Positions 27,064-36,458 of a stretch of DNA of 64,000 bases are shown here, piece after piece. The notes below the pieces were generated by a model that searched no databases, was not told where the DNA came from, and saw nothing but the letters and a program-made list of their open reading frames with translations. A program made the translations under genes and the position numbers. The stretch comes from JAHDHW01 sp963793295 (GTDB taxonomy: Bacteria > Bacteroidota > Bacteroidia > Chitinophagales > Saprospiraceae): assembly GCA_963793295.1 (NCBI GenBank), contig CAWBZX010000028.1, positions 434,001 to 498,000 on the forward strand. The letters are read 5' to 3'. Within the stretch, counting starts at the first letter, position 1. The number at the start of each line of letters is the position of its first letter.

Positions 27064-27758
27064 TTGTTAGTCGTTATCGTATTTTTATATCTTTTGACCA
27101 ATTCTTCCAGGGGAGCATTGTAAAAATCAAAAGAAGGGTTTTTAAGTATAAATTGTTCAATGGTATCGCGATCTTCAAAAGTATCCACGACAAATCTCAA
27201 ATGGTGATCGTTGCCGTATTTATATTTCAAAGTATATGTTTTTACCTGTTCTGGATTTTGATAAAACCAGGTGGTCACATGTTCCTGATATTCAGGGGTA
27301 TTGATTTTTGAATAATGCTTTTTATAAACATCGCTTCGCAACATTTCGACACTCAACCCATAAGGAAACCGCCTTGGAATGAGATTAGTGACGAATTCTA
27401 TTTCTTGTTGGTCGTTTAAAATATCCAGTGCTTCCTGGATCAAGTTTCGATTGACAAATGGACTATCGCCATTAATTCGAGCAAAGATATCAATATTGAA
27501 AAAATTAATGCAATCATAAATGCGTTTTGCAATATTATGAGTGCTTCCACGAAAATATTTGATTTGATTTTGAGTAGCTATTTCAATTAAGGGATCATCT
27601 ACAGCCCGATCAGTGGTGACTATTATCGGCGTGAGCACTTCGGTATTTTTTATGCCATCGATACACCATTGAATCAATTTTTTGTCGCCGACATTTTTTA
27701 TCGCTTTATTGGGCAATCGCGTCGAATCCGTTCTGGCCAAAATTAAGGCAGCGTTCAT
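27060..27758 (-). CDS. SpsF-like cytidylyltransferase
   Basis: Activates a sugar acid by forming CMP-sugar (or a related NDP-sugar). The 232 residues open with AALILARTDSTRLPNKAI, the nucleotide-binding loop of the SpsF/NeuA superfamily; IYDCINFFNIDIFARINGDSP holds the conserved metal-binding G-D-S-P region, and EHVTTWFYQNPEQVKTY is typical of SpsF. It is the first gene of the minus-strand operon, and the following gene starts inside its stop codon. Together with the SpsE-like and SpsG-like genes it recreates the B. subtilis spsEFG set, pointing to a CMP-nonulosonate product. Confidence 0.85.
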   Translation of the reverse strand: MNAALILARTDSTRLPNKAIKNVGDKKLIQWCIDGIKNTEVLTPIIVTTDRAVDDPLIEIATQNQIKYFRGSTHNIAKRIYDCINFFNIDIFARINGDSPFVNRNLIQEALDILNDQQEIEFVTNLIPRRFPYGLSVEMLRSDVYKKHYSKINTPEYQEHVTTWFYQNPEQVKTYTLKYKYGNDHHLRFVVDTFEDRDTIEQFILKNPSFDFYNAPLEELVKRYKNTITTNK

Positions 27759-28098
27759 AAAATTTGTTTTTTCAATTCACCACAATTGTTGTGAAAATTC
27801 CCTGCAATTACATTTATTTAAAGTTGGATAAATCTTTAATCAATACGCAATGCAAGTTTAGATTGTTGTCCTTTTTGCTTTAATATTTGTGATTACGAAC
27901 AATGAACGCGTTGCATTTGATCTTTGTAAAAAATTTAGTGATCAATTGATCTTTTGGCTGGCAAAGTTAGAAAAGTAGGCTTAATAAGCAAAATGATCGA
28001 AATGGGTATTAAATGATTGAAATACAGAGGTGAATAGATATTAAATCAGAACGCTATATTTGTGCTTTTATTGATCAATCAAAAAATGGACTCATTTA
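27759..28098. other. Divergent intergenic region (340 bp)
   Basis: Non-coding stretch between the minus-strand nonulosonate operon and the plus-strand flippase. It holds a short inverted repeat CACAA-ttg-TTGTG (27781-27793) near the start of the cytidylyltransferase gene and a plus-strand -7 box at 28055. I see no ORF or RNA structure beyond these. Confidence 0.5.
28055..28062 (+). promoter_or_regulatory. Bacteroidota -7 box for flippase operon
   Basis: TATATTTG matches TAnnTTTG, 36 bases before the flippase start. No TTG is found at the usual -33 spacing. Confidence 0.45.
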
Positions 28099-29580
28099 AT
28101 GGGTGTAATAAAAAGACAGGGCATTAAGCAGAGTTTGGTTAACTATCTTGGGGTGGCGATTGGTGCATTTAGTGTCATGTTTATTTACCCAAAAGATCCC
28201 GAGTCCTATGGTTTTGCTCGTTTTCTAATTGACGGTTCTCTTTTTCTTTCACCTTTTTTATTGTTGGGGTTTAGTGGCGTGACCATCAAGTTTTTTCCCA
28301 TATTTAAAAATGAAAAGAAAGGACATAATGGAATGTTGTTTTTTCTTTTAAGTGTTGTTTTGGCTGGGTGTTTAATTTTTACGCTACTTGCAATCCTCTT
28401 TAAAGATTCTTTTTTTTACTTGTATGCTGAAAAACCTCCGACCTTTCAGCAGTTTTTACCTTATTTTATCCCGCTAGCGATTTTGATGGCCCTAGCACAA
28501 TTATTTTATTCATACAGCACCAATTTTAAAAGAATAGTAATTCCTTCTATTTTACAAAACCTCATTAAAATTTCGCTTCCCATTCTTATTTTATTATTTA
28601 TTTGGGACAAGATTTCAAGAGTTCAAATGGTAAATGGAATTGTATTGAATTATGTAGTAGCACTTGCAGGTATTGTCATCTACATTTATTTTTTAGGGCA
28701 GCTAAAATTACGTCCTGACTTTAGCTTGATAAAGAACCCGTTAAAAAAAGAAATTCGTGAATATGCATTATTTAGTTTATTTGTAGGAATGGGAAATGTA
28801 GTAGCATTCCGGATTGATTCAATAATGATATCATCCCTTTTAGACTTTGATAGCAACGGGATTTTTGGTATCGCAGCTTTTATCGCCAATGCGATTGCGA
28901 TACCTTCAAATGCCATAACACAGATTGCATCTCCTATTGTTGCACAATCTTTTAAAGACAACGATTTAAAGCATATCAATTTTTTGTATCGGCAATCTTC
29001 AATCAATCTGATGATTATTGGACTCTTGTTATTTGTATTAGTGGCAGCCTCTGTTGAAGATTTGTTTGAACTGATGCCTAATAAAAATTTACAAGGTGGA
29101 GTAGTGGTGGTTATTTTAATTGGCTTTGCGCGGATAATTGATATGGGCACAAGTATAAATAACCAGATTATTAATTTTTCCAAGTATTACAAATTCGGCT
29201 TTTATGCCATTCTTTTGCTTGCTGTTTTTAATGTGGTTACTAATCTCCTTCTAATTCCTCAATATCAAATCATTGGCGCGGCAATGGCAACCCTCGCCTC
29301 GCTAACCATGTACAATTTGATAAAATATGTCTTTATTTATTATCGCTTTGGATTACAACCTTTTACCGTTAAAACTTTAATTATTATTTTGATTGCTTCA
29401 GGTTGCTATTTATTGGCGTATTTGATTCCATCTACAGGGATAGTGGTTGTAGATATTTTAATTCGATCTATCATTTTAGGCGTTTTTTTTATGGCGGCTA
29501 CGATATATTTTAAGGTGTCTACAGATGTCAATGAGATATTTGATAAAAATTTACAACGCTTTTTGCGCTTCTTTAAATAA
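28099..29580 (+). CDS. Oligosaccharide flippase / Wzx-like membrane protein
   Basis: A 493-residue MOP-superfamily transporter with about 13-14 hydrophobic helices, the layout of Wzx/MurJ-like flippases that move lipid-linked oligosaccharides across the inner membrane. The start GVIKRQGIKQSLVNYLGVAIGAF and the pattern VVAFRIDSIMISSLLDFDSNGIF are typical of Bacteroidota polysaccharide-biosynthesis proteins. It heads a plus-strand group (flippase, MBOAT acyltransferase, SGNH-like protein) next to the nonulosonate operon. The natural inference is that the glycan is made, decorated and exported by this locus. The exact cargo is unknown. Confidence 0.88.
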   Translation: MGVIKRQGIKQSLVNYLGVAIGAFSVMFIYPKDPESYGFARFLIDGSLFLSPFLLLGFSGVTIKFFPIFKNEKKGHNGMLFFLLSVVLAGCLIFTLLAILFKDSFFYLYAEKPPTFQQFLPYFIPLAILMALAQLFYSYSTNFKRIVIPSILQNLIKISLPILILLFIWDKISRVQMVNGIVLNYVVALAGIVIYIYFLGQLKLRPDFSLIKNPLKKEIREYALFSLFVGMGNVVAFRIDSIMISSLLDFDSNGIFGIAAFIANAIAIPSNAITQIASPIVAQSFKDNDLKHINFLYRQSSINLMIIGLLLFVLVAASVEDLFELMPNKNLQGGVVVVILIGFARIIDMGTSINNQIINFSKYYKFGFYAILLLAVFNVVTNLLLIPQYQIIGAAMATLASLTMYNLIKYVFIYYRFGLQPFTVKTLIIILIASGCYLLAYLIPSTGIVVVDILIRSIILGVFFMAATIYFKVSTDVNEIFDKNLQRFLRFFK

Positions 29581-29624
29581 GGCAACTTGTAACAATGTTT
29601 TAATTAGAATTCACCAAGATTTGA

Positions 29625-31061
29625 ATGTTATTTAACTCACTTGAATTTGCAATTTTTCTTCCAGTTGTTTTCTTCCTTTATTGGTTTGTTGCTAATAAAA
29701 GTCTTAAAACACAAAATTTTTTACTTCTTGCGGCAAGCTATTTTTTTTATGGTTGGTGGGATTGGAGATTTTTATCATTGATCTTTTTAAGTTCTTTTGT
29801 TGATTATACTATTGGGATAAAATTGAGAAAGCAAGAGAGCAACGTAAAAAGGAAAAGGCTTTTATTAGCAAGTATCCTAGTCAATCTTGGTGTTTTGGGT
29901 TTTTTCAAATATTACAATTTTTTCATTGATAGTTTTGTAAGTGGTTTTCTTTTATTTGGAAAAAAAATTGAAGGTGGAAATTTAGATTTAATTTTACCAA
30001 TTGGTATTAGTTTTTATACTTTCCAAACATTAAGTTATACCATCGATGTCTATAGACGAAAACTTAAACCGACTCAAGACATCATCACTTTTTTTACTTT
30101 TGTTAGTTTTTTTCCACAGCTAGTCGCCGGACCAATTGAAAGAGCTGCTAATTTGCTTCCTCAGTTTTACAAAGATCGAGTGTTTGAATATAACAAAGCT
30201 GTGGATGGTATGAGGCAAATTCTTTGGGGCTTTTTTAAGAAGATTGTTATTGCTGACAATTGTGCTTATTACGTCAATGATATTTTTACCAATTATGAAG
30301 ATTATTCAGGTAGTACCCTCTTATTTGGAGCAGTACTTTTTGCATTCCAAATTTATGGTGACTTTTCCGGTTATTCAGATATCGCCATTGGTACAGCGAG
30401 ATTGTTTGGATTTGAGTTGATGCGCAATTTTGCTTTTCCATATTTTTCAAGAGATATTGCAGAATTTTGGCGAAGATGGCATATTTCTCTTTCCACATGG
30501 TTTAGAGATTATCTATATATTCCATTGGGAGGAAGTAGAGGTGGAAACTGGTTGAAAGTCAGAAATATATTTGCCATTTTTTTAGTTAGTGGCTTCTGGC
30601 ATGGAGCAAATTGGACTTTTCTTGCCTGGGGTTTTATCCATGCCTGTTATTTTCTTCCATTATTGCTTTTAAAAAGAAACAGAAAAAATCTAGATGTCAT
30701 TTCAGAAGAAAGTATTTTTCCAGGTTTAAAAACCATTTTTCAAATTGGGTTTACATTTTTTTTGACGGTGATTGCCTGGGTGTTTTTTAGGGCTGAAAGT
30801 ATTTCCCATGCTTTAGATTATATTAGTAATATTTTTGGGAAATCTTTGTTTCATTCTATAGATTTGATTTCACCATCTCTGCCTCCGCTAATTTTATTTA
30901 TGCTAACTATCGAATGGTTAAATCGATCGAAAGAACATGCATTAGATTTTTCTTCTTTGAATATTGCTAAATTTTCAAGGTGGGGAATCTACCTGGTCAT
31001 TGTATTTCTTATTATTTGGTTTCATGGAGAGCAGGAGGATTTTATTTATTTCCAATTTTAG
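29625..31061 (+). CDS. MBOAT family O-acyltransferase (AlgI-like)
   Basis: An integral membrane enzyme of 478 residues that passes acyl, usually acetyl, groups across the inner membrane for polysaccharide O-acylation. Diagnostic segments are YWFVANKSLKTQNFLLLAAS near the start, AEFWRRWHISLSTWFRDYLY and IPLGGSRGG, and SGFWHGANWTFLAWG, containing the invariant histidine. The length and about 11 helices fit AlgI/DltB-like proteins. It follows the flippase after 44 bp and its stop codon is immediately before the SGNH-like gene; in known systems such a partner transfers the acetyl group to the polymer. Confidence 0.93.
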   Translation: MLFNSLEFAIFLPVVFFLYWFVANKSLKTQNFLLLAASYFFYGWWDWRFLSLIFLSSFVDYTIGIKLRKQESNVKRKRLLLASILVNLGVLGFFKYYNFFIDSFVSGFLLFGKKIEGGNLDLILPIGISFYTFQTLSYTIDVYRRKLKPTQDIITFFTFVSFFPQLVAGPIERAANLLPQFYKDRVFEYNKAVDGMRQILWGFFKKIVIADNCAYYVNDIFTNYEDYSGSTLLFGAVLFAFQIYGDFSGYSDIAIGTARLFGFELMRNFAFPYFSRDIAEFWRRWHISLSTWFRDYLYIPLGGSRGGNWLKVRNIFAIFLVSGFWHGANWTFLAWGFIHACYFLPLLLLKRNRKNLDVISEESIFPGLKTIFQIGFTFFLTVIAWVFFRAESISHALDYISNIFGKSLFHSIDLISPSLPPLILFMLTIEWLNRSKEHALDFSSLNIAKFSRWGIYLVIVFLIIWFHGEQEDFIYFQF

Positions 31062-31063
31062 AA

Positions 31064-32026
31064 ATGATTAATATGAAAACGTTTCTCATCAATGTATTTC
31101 TATTTGTTCTAATAGTTTATGTCGTTGATTATTTAATATTTTTTGCTTTACAAAAAATTAGGCCCGTCGATTATAAATTGTTTCTGGAAAGTAAGCAGCA
31201 ATTTTTCAAAGTGAAAAAAGATTTTGATATTTTGATAATTGGCGATTCTCATATTGCAGATGCGGTGGATCCTGCAATTTTAAAAAACAAAACTCATCTG
31301 AATGCTTTCAATTTTGGCGTTTACCACTCTTCACCTTATGAAAATTATCATATTTTAAAATCCTGTCTAAACTTTATGCAGAAACCCCCAAAGATTTTAA
31401 TATTGGGGACCAATCCGATTTTATTTACTCGGAATATTGCTCCTGGAAAATACACACCACTTCTTCTAAATTCTGTAACACAAAAGTGGAATTTATACCA
31501 TGATGAGGGCAATGTAAATCTTTCTTATTTTTTTAAAACGGTTCAGGAAAAATATCTTTTTATTTCATTGAAAAATAAAATTTTCCGAAAGAAATATACT
31601 CCAACCCGGAATATATTTTCCGTTCGAAATGGATACCTCGAAATAGATAATCAAATTCCTGGGTCAGCATGGGAAAATTTTGATTCCCTTCAATATATTC
31701 CCACCAATAAATCTCAAGTTCAATATTTTGAAAAAAGTATTGAATTAGCTCAGAAAAATAATATTCAGGTCGTAATTGTAAATCCTCCGCTTTGGAAAGA
31801 AAAACTTAAGTATTTTGAAAAAGATAAAATGTATGAAGAATTTCAGGGTACAATTGACTCTTTAGAAAAAAAATACGACATCAAAATTTTTAATAAAAAC
31901 AGAAAGATTTTGATGGATGATCTCGTAAAAGAAGATTTTTTAAATTCTGAGCATTTAAATGGTAATGGCGCTAAAAAATTTACAGAACAACTGGCTCAAT
32001 GGCTTTCAGAAAACTTTCAAAACTAA
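31064..32026 (+). CDS. SGNH-like (AlgJ/AlgX-type) putative acetyltransferase partner
   Basis: About 320 residues: an N-terminal membrane anchor (MKTFLINVFLFVLIVYVVDY), then an SGNH-hydrolase-like domain. The start of that domain, FDILIIGDSHIADAVDPAIL, supplies the GDSx block, with Ser in D-S-H. Later blocks are ILILGTNP and, near the end, DFLNSEHLNGNGAKKFTEQL, matching the family's Asp-x-x-His region (S/D-x-x-H-L-N). Position directly after the MBOAT gene (2 bp gap) makes it the likely periplasmic partner transferring acyl groups to glycan. ATG 31064 is used; ATG 31073 is equally possible, and a longer frame overlapping the MBOAT gene is rejected. Confidence 0.78.
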   Translation: MINMKTFLINVFLFVLIVYVVDYLIFFALQKIRPVDYKLFLESKQQFFKVKKDFDILIIGDSHIADAVDPAILKNKTHLNAFNFGVYHSSPYENYHILKSCLNFMQKPPKILILGTNPILFTRNIAPGKYTPLLLNSVTQKWNLYHDEGNVNLSYFFKTVQEKYLFISLKNKIFRKKYTPTRNIFSVRNGYLEIDNQIPGSAWENFDSLQYIPTNKSQVQYFEKSIELAQKNNIQVVIVNPPLWKEKLKYFEKDKMYEEFQGTIDSLEKKYDIKIFNKNRKILMDDLVKEDFLNSEHLNGNGAKKFTEQLAQWLSENFQN

Positions 32027-32030
32027 CTAA

Positions 32031-33717
32031 TTAATCCAATTGAAATTTTTTAAAGACCAGCCCATCGTAAGGCCACACTTTTCCGCATTCAAAAATACAG
32101 GCTAATGTAGTATCATTCATGACAAGCAAATCTGAATTGGCACCGTATCCTTCAAAAAGTAATTTTCCAATATTCCAGGATCTACCATCATCATAGCTGT
32201 ATTGTACCGTGAGATCTTCTCTGGCATATCGATGCCTTGGATTACAAAAGAGTACAATCGTTTTGCCATCTTTATCAAAATAGCTGTCCAAACTAGCCTG
32301 GCAGGTTGAATCAAAAAGCGCATCGTCGTAATGTTGATCTTGCATGGTAATTCCTCCATCAAGGCTATAGGCTACGCTTCTTTGATAGATTTTTTTTGAA
32401 CGTTTTGTCATGTTGATGAGCAAGAGTTCCATCGCTTAATTCTGCGGTTTCCCCTTCACTGGTACCCGTTTCCGGAGAAATACCTCCAATTTTCCAATCC
32501 AGGCCTCCGTTATCTGAATAAATGAAATGGGACCGAAAGATGACTTTGTCTTTTTTTAAAGTAGAATGATAAGCAGTGGCAATCATTCGGTTTTTATACT
32601 TAGGAGATTTTAATTGTAAGCCTGAACCTGAACCAATACCATAATAATCCCAATCTGGTTTTTTAACTGAAGATGTGATTTCTTTTGGAAAAGTCCAGTT
32701 GGCTCCGTCATCTTCCGAGGTTGAAAGAAAAATTCTTCGGGTATCTTTGCTTTCACGCCTCCGAATAGCACTCCAATGATCATCTCCTAAATTCCACATC
32801 ATAAGCAATGCGATCCTTCCGCTTTGTTTGTCAACGACGGGAACAGGATAGGAACAAGTATTTAAGCTGTCATTCCAAATAACGTGCAAAGGATTCCAGG
32901 TTTTTCCATAATCAAAAGACCTTTTTAATACGATGTCTACATCATAATTATCACGACAATTTCCCATCCTTCCCTCGGCAAAAGCCAGTAATGTACCTTT
33001 CGCGGTTTGTACAATTGAGGGAAGGCGAAAGCAAGAATAACCGGATTCTCCTGAATGATAAACATAATTGGGATTTGGTAATTCTGAAAATTTTCCATTT
33101 ATGGACCAGTCGTACACTTTCATTGTGTTTTTCCAAGGTCGAAATGCGATCGTACCTTTTAGAGGCAGGCTAAAAAAATCAAGCGGTTGTTCTGTGATTA
33201 TTTTGCCATTTATTAAAAAAGACACGATTGAATCAGTGCGGATAGCTTCAAAGGTAAAGGGTTCACCTGGGGTAATATGTTTTATTGCAGGTTCCAAATA
33301 AACCAGGGAATCATGTCTTGGAGTAAAAAGAAATAAACGGTACCCGTAAACCGAGTCTTCACTTTCTTCATAAAGCGACTTATCACTTGTTGAGTCGAAA
33401 CCAAAATGATTATTAAAAAACCAAAAAATCGCCGTAGTTCCTTCTATCTTTTCAAGGCTGAGTCGGGCTTTAATGTGAAAATCATTGTCTTGAATATAAA
33501 AAGAACTGTAGAGCATATTACTAAAATTATCTCCTTTCCCAGAGCATTCAAGAAAACCTTCTCCCTGAATCCATTTTTCGCCCATAACAATAGCGTTTTC
33601 AGCTTTCCCGTTTGCAATGATTTCGGTGAAAGGAAGTTTTTCGTTTTCTTCCTTGCAACCGGAAAGAAAAAGAATCAGGAATAGATATCCTAGACAAAAG
33701 CGGTTCAAAAGTCTCAT
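32031..33717 (-). pseudogene. Sialidase (BNR-repeat) lipoprotein, frameshifted
   Basis: A lipoprotein exo-sialidase in two frames. The first frame has a lipobox (FLILFLSGC), a LamG/concanavalin-like domain (about 35-205), then the six-bladed propeller. It carries the arginine-containing YSCFRLPSIVQTAKGTLLAF (F/Y-R-x-P) and Asp boxes RSFDYGKTW, TSEDDGANW and YSDNGGLDW. It leaves frame after GTSEGETAELSDGTL, which includes the catalytic-type Glu; in the next frame LINMTKRSKKIYQRSVAYSL, then DGG, carries on and ends with another Asp box (YSYDDGRSW) and the stop at 32031. One extra base at about 32422-32427 explains the split; repaired length about 561 residues. It releases terminal sialic acids from glycans; next to it lies a mutarotase-symporter gene. 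Confidence 0.88.
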
Positions 33718-33830
33718 TCTAAATTTGTTTGAGATTTATATATCTTGGGAAAATTAATAAAACTGAACAGATAATTCACAAGCTTTGACATAGTTTATAA
33801 ATGCTATCTCATTGAGCCTTTGATCAAAGT

Positions 33831-36386
33831 ATGAGGATATTAAAGATTACTTTCCTTTTTCTTTTTAGTTTACAGCAAATCAGTTTCTGTCAAAATGCTT
33901 CGAATTTAACCGAAAGGGATAAAATAATATGGAATAAACTTGCTTCTTTTCCTTCCGGCGAAATTGCTCTGGAAAATCTTAAAGGGGCTTTTTATGGCAT
34001 TCATAATAGCGCAATAATTCTTGGAGGGGGAAGTAGTTGTTCAATTAGTGATTCTCTCCAAAGTTATGATTGTCAATGGAATAATAAAGTAATTGTTATT
34101 CTTAAAAATGAAAATGGAGAATATGGAAAACTGAACGTAGCGTTTGAACTTCCATTTGGGCCGGTCGCTTTCGGTGCATCAATTCAAACGGATAAGGGCT
34201 TGGTTTGCCTGGGTGGGGTTTCAAAGAATGGTTTGAAAAAAGAAGTCTTTTTAATAAAGTGGAATGGCGTTTCACAAACTGTAGATATTGATACGCTACC
34301 ATCGTTGCCAAGCCCTATGGGCTACCTCTCCGGTACTTTTTTAGGAAATAAAATTTATCTCGGCAGCGGGTTCACTAATTTTGATTCGACTGAATTCAGC
34401 AATGATTTATTATCCCTTGATCTGTCAACGAATGGTTCAGCACAGCAATGGCAAAAGCTTGACTCTTTGAACGGTCCATCAGGATTTTTGTATGGTATAA
34501 GTAGTCAAAGCAATGGACTTGACAATTGTTTGTACTTGTTTGGTGGAAAAGATTCAACATCCGAATCAACTGGAAAGTATTTGAACAGCAGCTATCAATT
34601 CAATCCTAAAAACCGTGTATGGAAAAAAATTAATCCAGGACCAATCCATTTGGAACAATTGGCTGACGAATCTCAAAATAATTTCATTTCACTTGGATCA
34701 ACGGATATTCTTCATTTTGATGCTTCTAAACGGAAGGTTTATTTATATCATACCATTACCGACAATTGGGAACCTGTTGGAGGGGTTCCGGTTGATAAGG
34801 ATCTATTATATTTTTTTAAAAAAGGAAATCAAGTTCTTGCTTTTTCAAAAGAAGGAAAAAATGTCGGTGCTGAACTTTATGAACTTTCGTTTAAAATGGA
34901 AAACCAAAAATTTGGTTTCCTTAATATTTTAGTACTGGTTTTATATTTTGTTCTGTTAGTTTTTCTGGGATTTTATTTTTCAAAAAAGCAGAAAAATTCG
35001 GACGACTACTTTAAAGGAGGCAAGAAAATACCATGGTGGGCTGCGGGCCTCAGCCTTTACGGAACAGGCTTGAGTGCGATCAGTTTTATGGCGGTACCCG
35101 CCAAAACGTATGCTACGGATTGGGCCTATTTTATGACAAAACTGCCGCAGATATTGATTCCAATTATCGTTTGCTGGCTTTTCATTCCTTTTTATAGAAA
35201 ACTAGATATCACCACCGCTTACGAATATTTAGAAAAACGTTTCAATCTGGCAACTCGGTTGATTGGTAGCTTTTCCTTTATCGTTTTCCAGCTCGGACGA
35301 ATTGGAATTGTGCTCTATTTGCCTGCGATTGCACTAAATGTAGCCACAGGAATGGACATTATTTTTTGTATTGTTTTAATGGGAGTGATCAGTTTGATTT
35401 ATACCATCATGGGTGGGATTGAAGCGGTGATCTGGACGGATGTTTTGCAAGTTATTATATTAATTGGAGGGATTATTTTGTGTTTGGTCTTGATCAGTTT
35501 TAGCCTTGAAGGTGGCATAAAAGAAATCATCGAGGTAGGAAGGCAAAATGAAAAATTTGAGATACTAAATATGGCGCTTGATTTCACTCAACCTACATTT
35601 TGGGTTGTTGTATTGGGTGGCTTTTTTTCTCAGTTGATTGTTTACAGCACGGACCAATCAATGGTTCAAAGATATTTAACTACAAAAGACCTTCAAGGTG
35701 CCAAAAGAAGCATTTGGACTTCAACGCTGGTAAGTCTTTCCATTGGCTGGATTTATTTTTTTGTCGGAACGGCTTTGTTTGCATTTTATAAAAAACATCC
35801 TGTTGATTTGTTACCTGCGATGCAATCTACGGATGCGATTTTTCCATGGTATATTTTTTCTCAACTTCCGGATGGCGTGAATGGATTGCTGATTGCCGGA
35901 ATTTTTGCGGCAGCTATGTCCAGTCTGAGTAGTAGCATGAATTCAGCGGCAACCGCTTACACAGTTGATTTTCATCAACTTTTTAAATGGCGGGGAAATG
36001 CTTTACTTGTTGGCAGATTATCTACCTTGATTATTGGTGTGACTGGAATTTCATTTGCTTTAATGTTTGCAACCATGGACGTAAAATCCATTTGGGATGA
36101 ATTCATTAAGATCATTGGTTTGATCACAGGTGGATTGGGCGGGGTCTTTTTATTAGGAATTATTAGTACTCGCGCAAATGGAATTGGTGCTTTGGTTGGG
36201 CTTTTTAGTAGTGGGATTATTCAGTTATTTGTAGCAAATCATCAACCGGTTCATTTTCTTCTTTTTACAGCTACGGGTTTTATATCTTGTTTGATCATTG
36301 GATATTTGGTGAGTTTGTTGTTTCCAAGCCACTCAAAACCATTGGCGGGCTTGACCATTTTTACAGTAGAAAGAAAAAAGATTTGA
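33831..36386 (+). CDS. Kelch/mutarotase-sodium:solute symporter fusion
   Basis: An 851-residue protein with a signal peptide (MRILKITFLFLFSLQQISFC) and an N-terminal kelch-type propeller (about 25-355, with LENLKGAFYGIHNSAIILGG, GLVCLGGVSK and CLYLFGGKDS). A sodium:solute symporter domain of 12-13 helices follows (about 362-840, with FKGGKKIPWWAAGLSLYGTG, GGIEAVIWTDVLQV and STDQSMVQRYLTTKD). Kelch domains of this type occur as NanM-like N-acetylneuraminate mutarotases, and fusions with SSS transporters are known in Bacteroidota sialic-acid loci. Divergent, 113 bp away, is the sialidase gene, so the pair probably releases, epimerises and imports sialic acid. The exact substrate is inferred. 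Confidence 0.85.
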   Translation: MRILKITFLFLFSLQQISFCQNASNLTERDKIIWNKLASFPSGEIALENLKGAFYGIHNSAIILGGGSSCSISDSLQSYDCQWNNKVIVILKNENGEYGKLNVAFELPFGPVAFGASIQTDKGLVCLGGVSKNGLKKEVFLIKWNGVSQTVDIDTLPSLPSPMGYLSGTFLGNKIYLGSGFTNFDSTEFSNDLLSLDLSTNGSAQQWQKLDSLNGPSGFLYGISSQSNGLDNCLYLFGGKDSTSESTGKYLNSSYQFNPKNRVWKKINPGPIHLEQLADESQNNFISLGSTDILHFDASKRKVYLYHTITDNWEPVGGVPVDKDLLYFFKKGNQVLAFSKEGKNVGAELYELSFKMENQKFGFLNILVLVLYFVLLVFLGFYFSKKQKNSDDYFKGGKKIPWWAAGLSLYGTGLSAISFMAVPAKTYATDWAYFMTKLPQILIPIIVCWLFIPFYRKLDITTAYEYLEKRFNLATRLIGSFSFIVFQLGRIGIVLYLPAIALNVATGMDIIFCIVLMGVISLIYTIMGGIEAVIWTDVLQVIILIGGIILCLVLISFSLEGGIKEIIEVGRQNEKFEILNMALDFTQPTFWVVVLGGFFSQLIVYSTDQSMVQRYLTTKDLQGAKRSIWTSTLVSLSIGWIYFFVGTALFAFYKKHPVDLLPAMQSTDAIFPWYIFSQLPDGVNGLLIAGIFAAAMSSLSSSMNSAATAYTVDFHQLFKWRGNALLVGRLSTLIIGVTGISFALMFATMDVKSIWDEFIKIIGLITGGLGGVFLLGIISTRANGIGALVGLFSSGIIQLFVANHQPVHFLLFTATGFISCLIIGYLVSLLFPSHSKPLAGLTIFTVERKKI

Positions 36387-36458
36387 TTTTCAATAGGCTG
36401 TTCTAATTTATCTTTATTTTCGCGGTATCATTTTTTGTTATGCTTAAATTTTTAATTT

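Noticed and set aside
27781..27793. CACAATTGTTGTG palindrome before the nonulosonate operon
   Set aside because: Short, AT-rich and single; may be an operator but cannot be separated from chance.
32117..32362. Alternative minus-strand frame inside the sialidase
   Set aside because: Shadow frame of the second sialidase segment, which carries the Asp boxes in the other frame.
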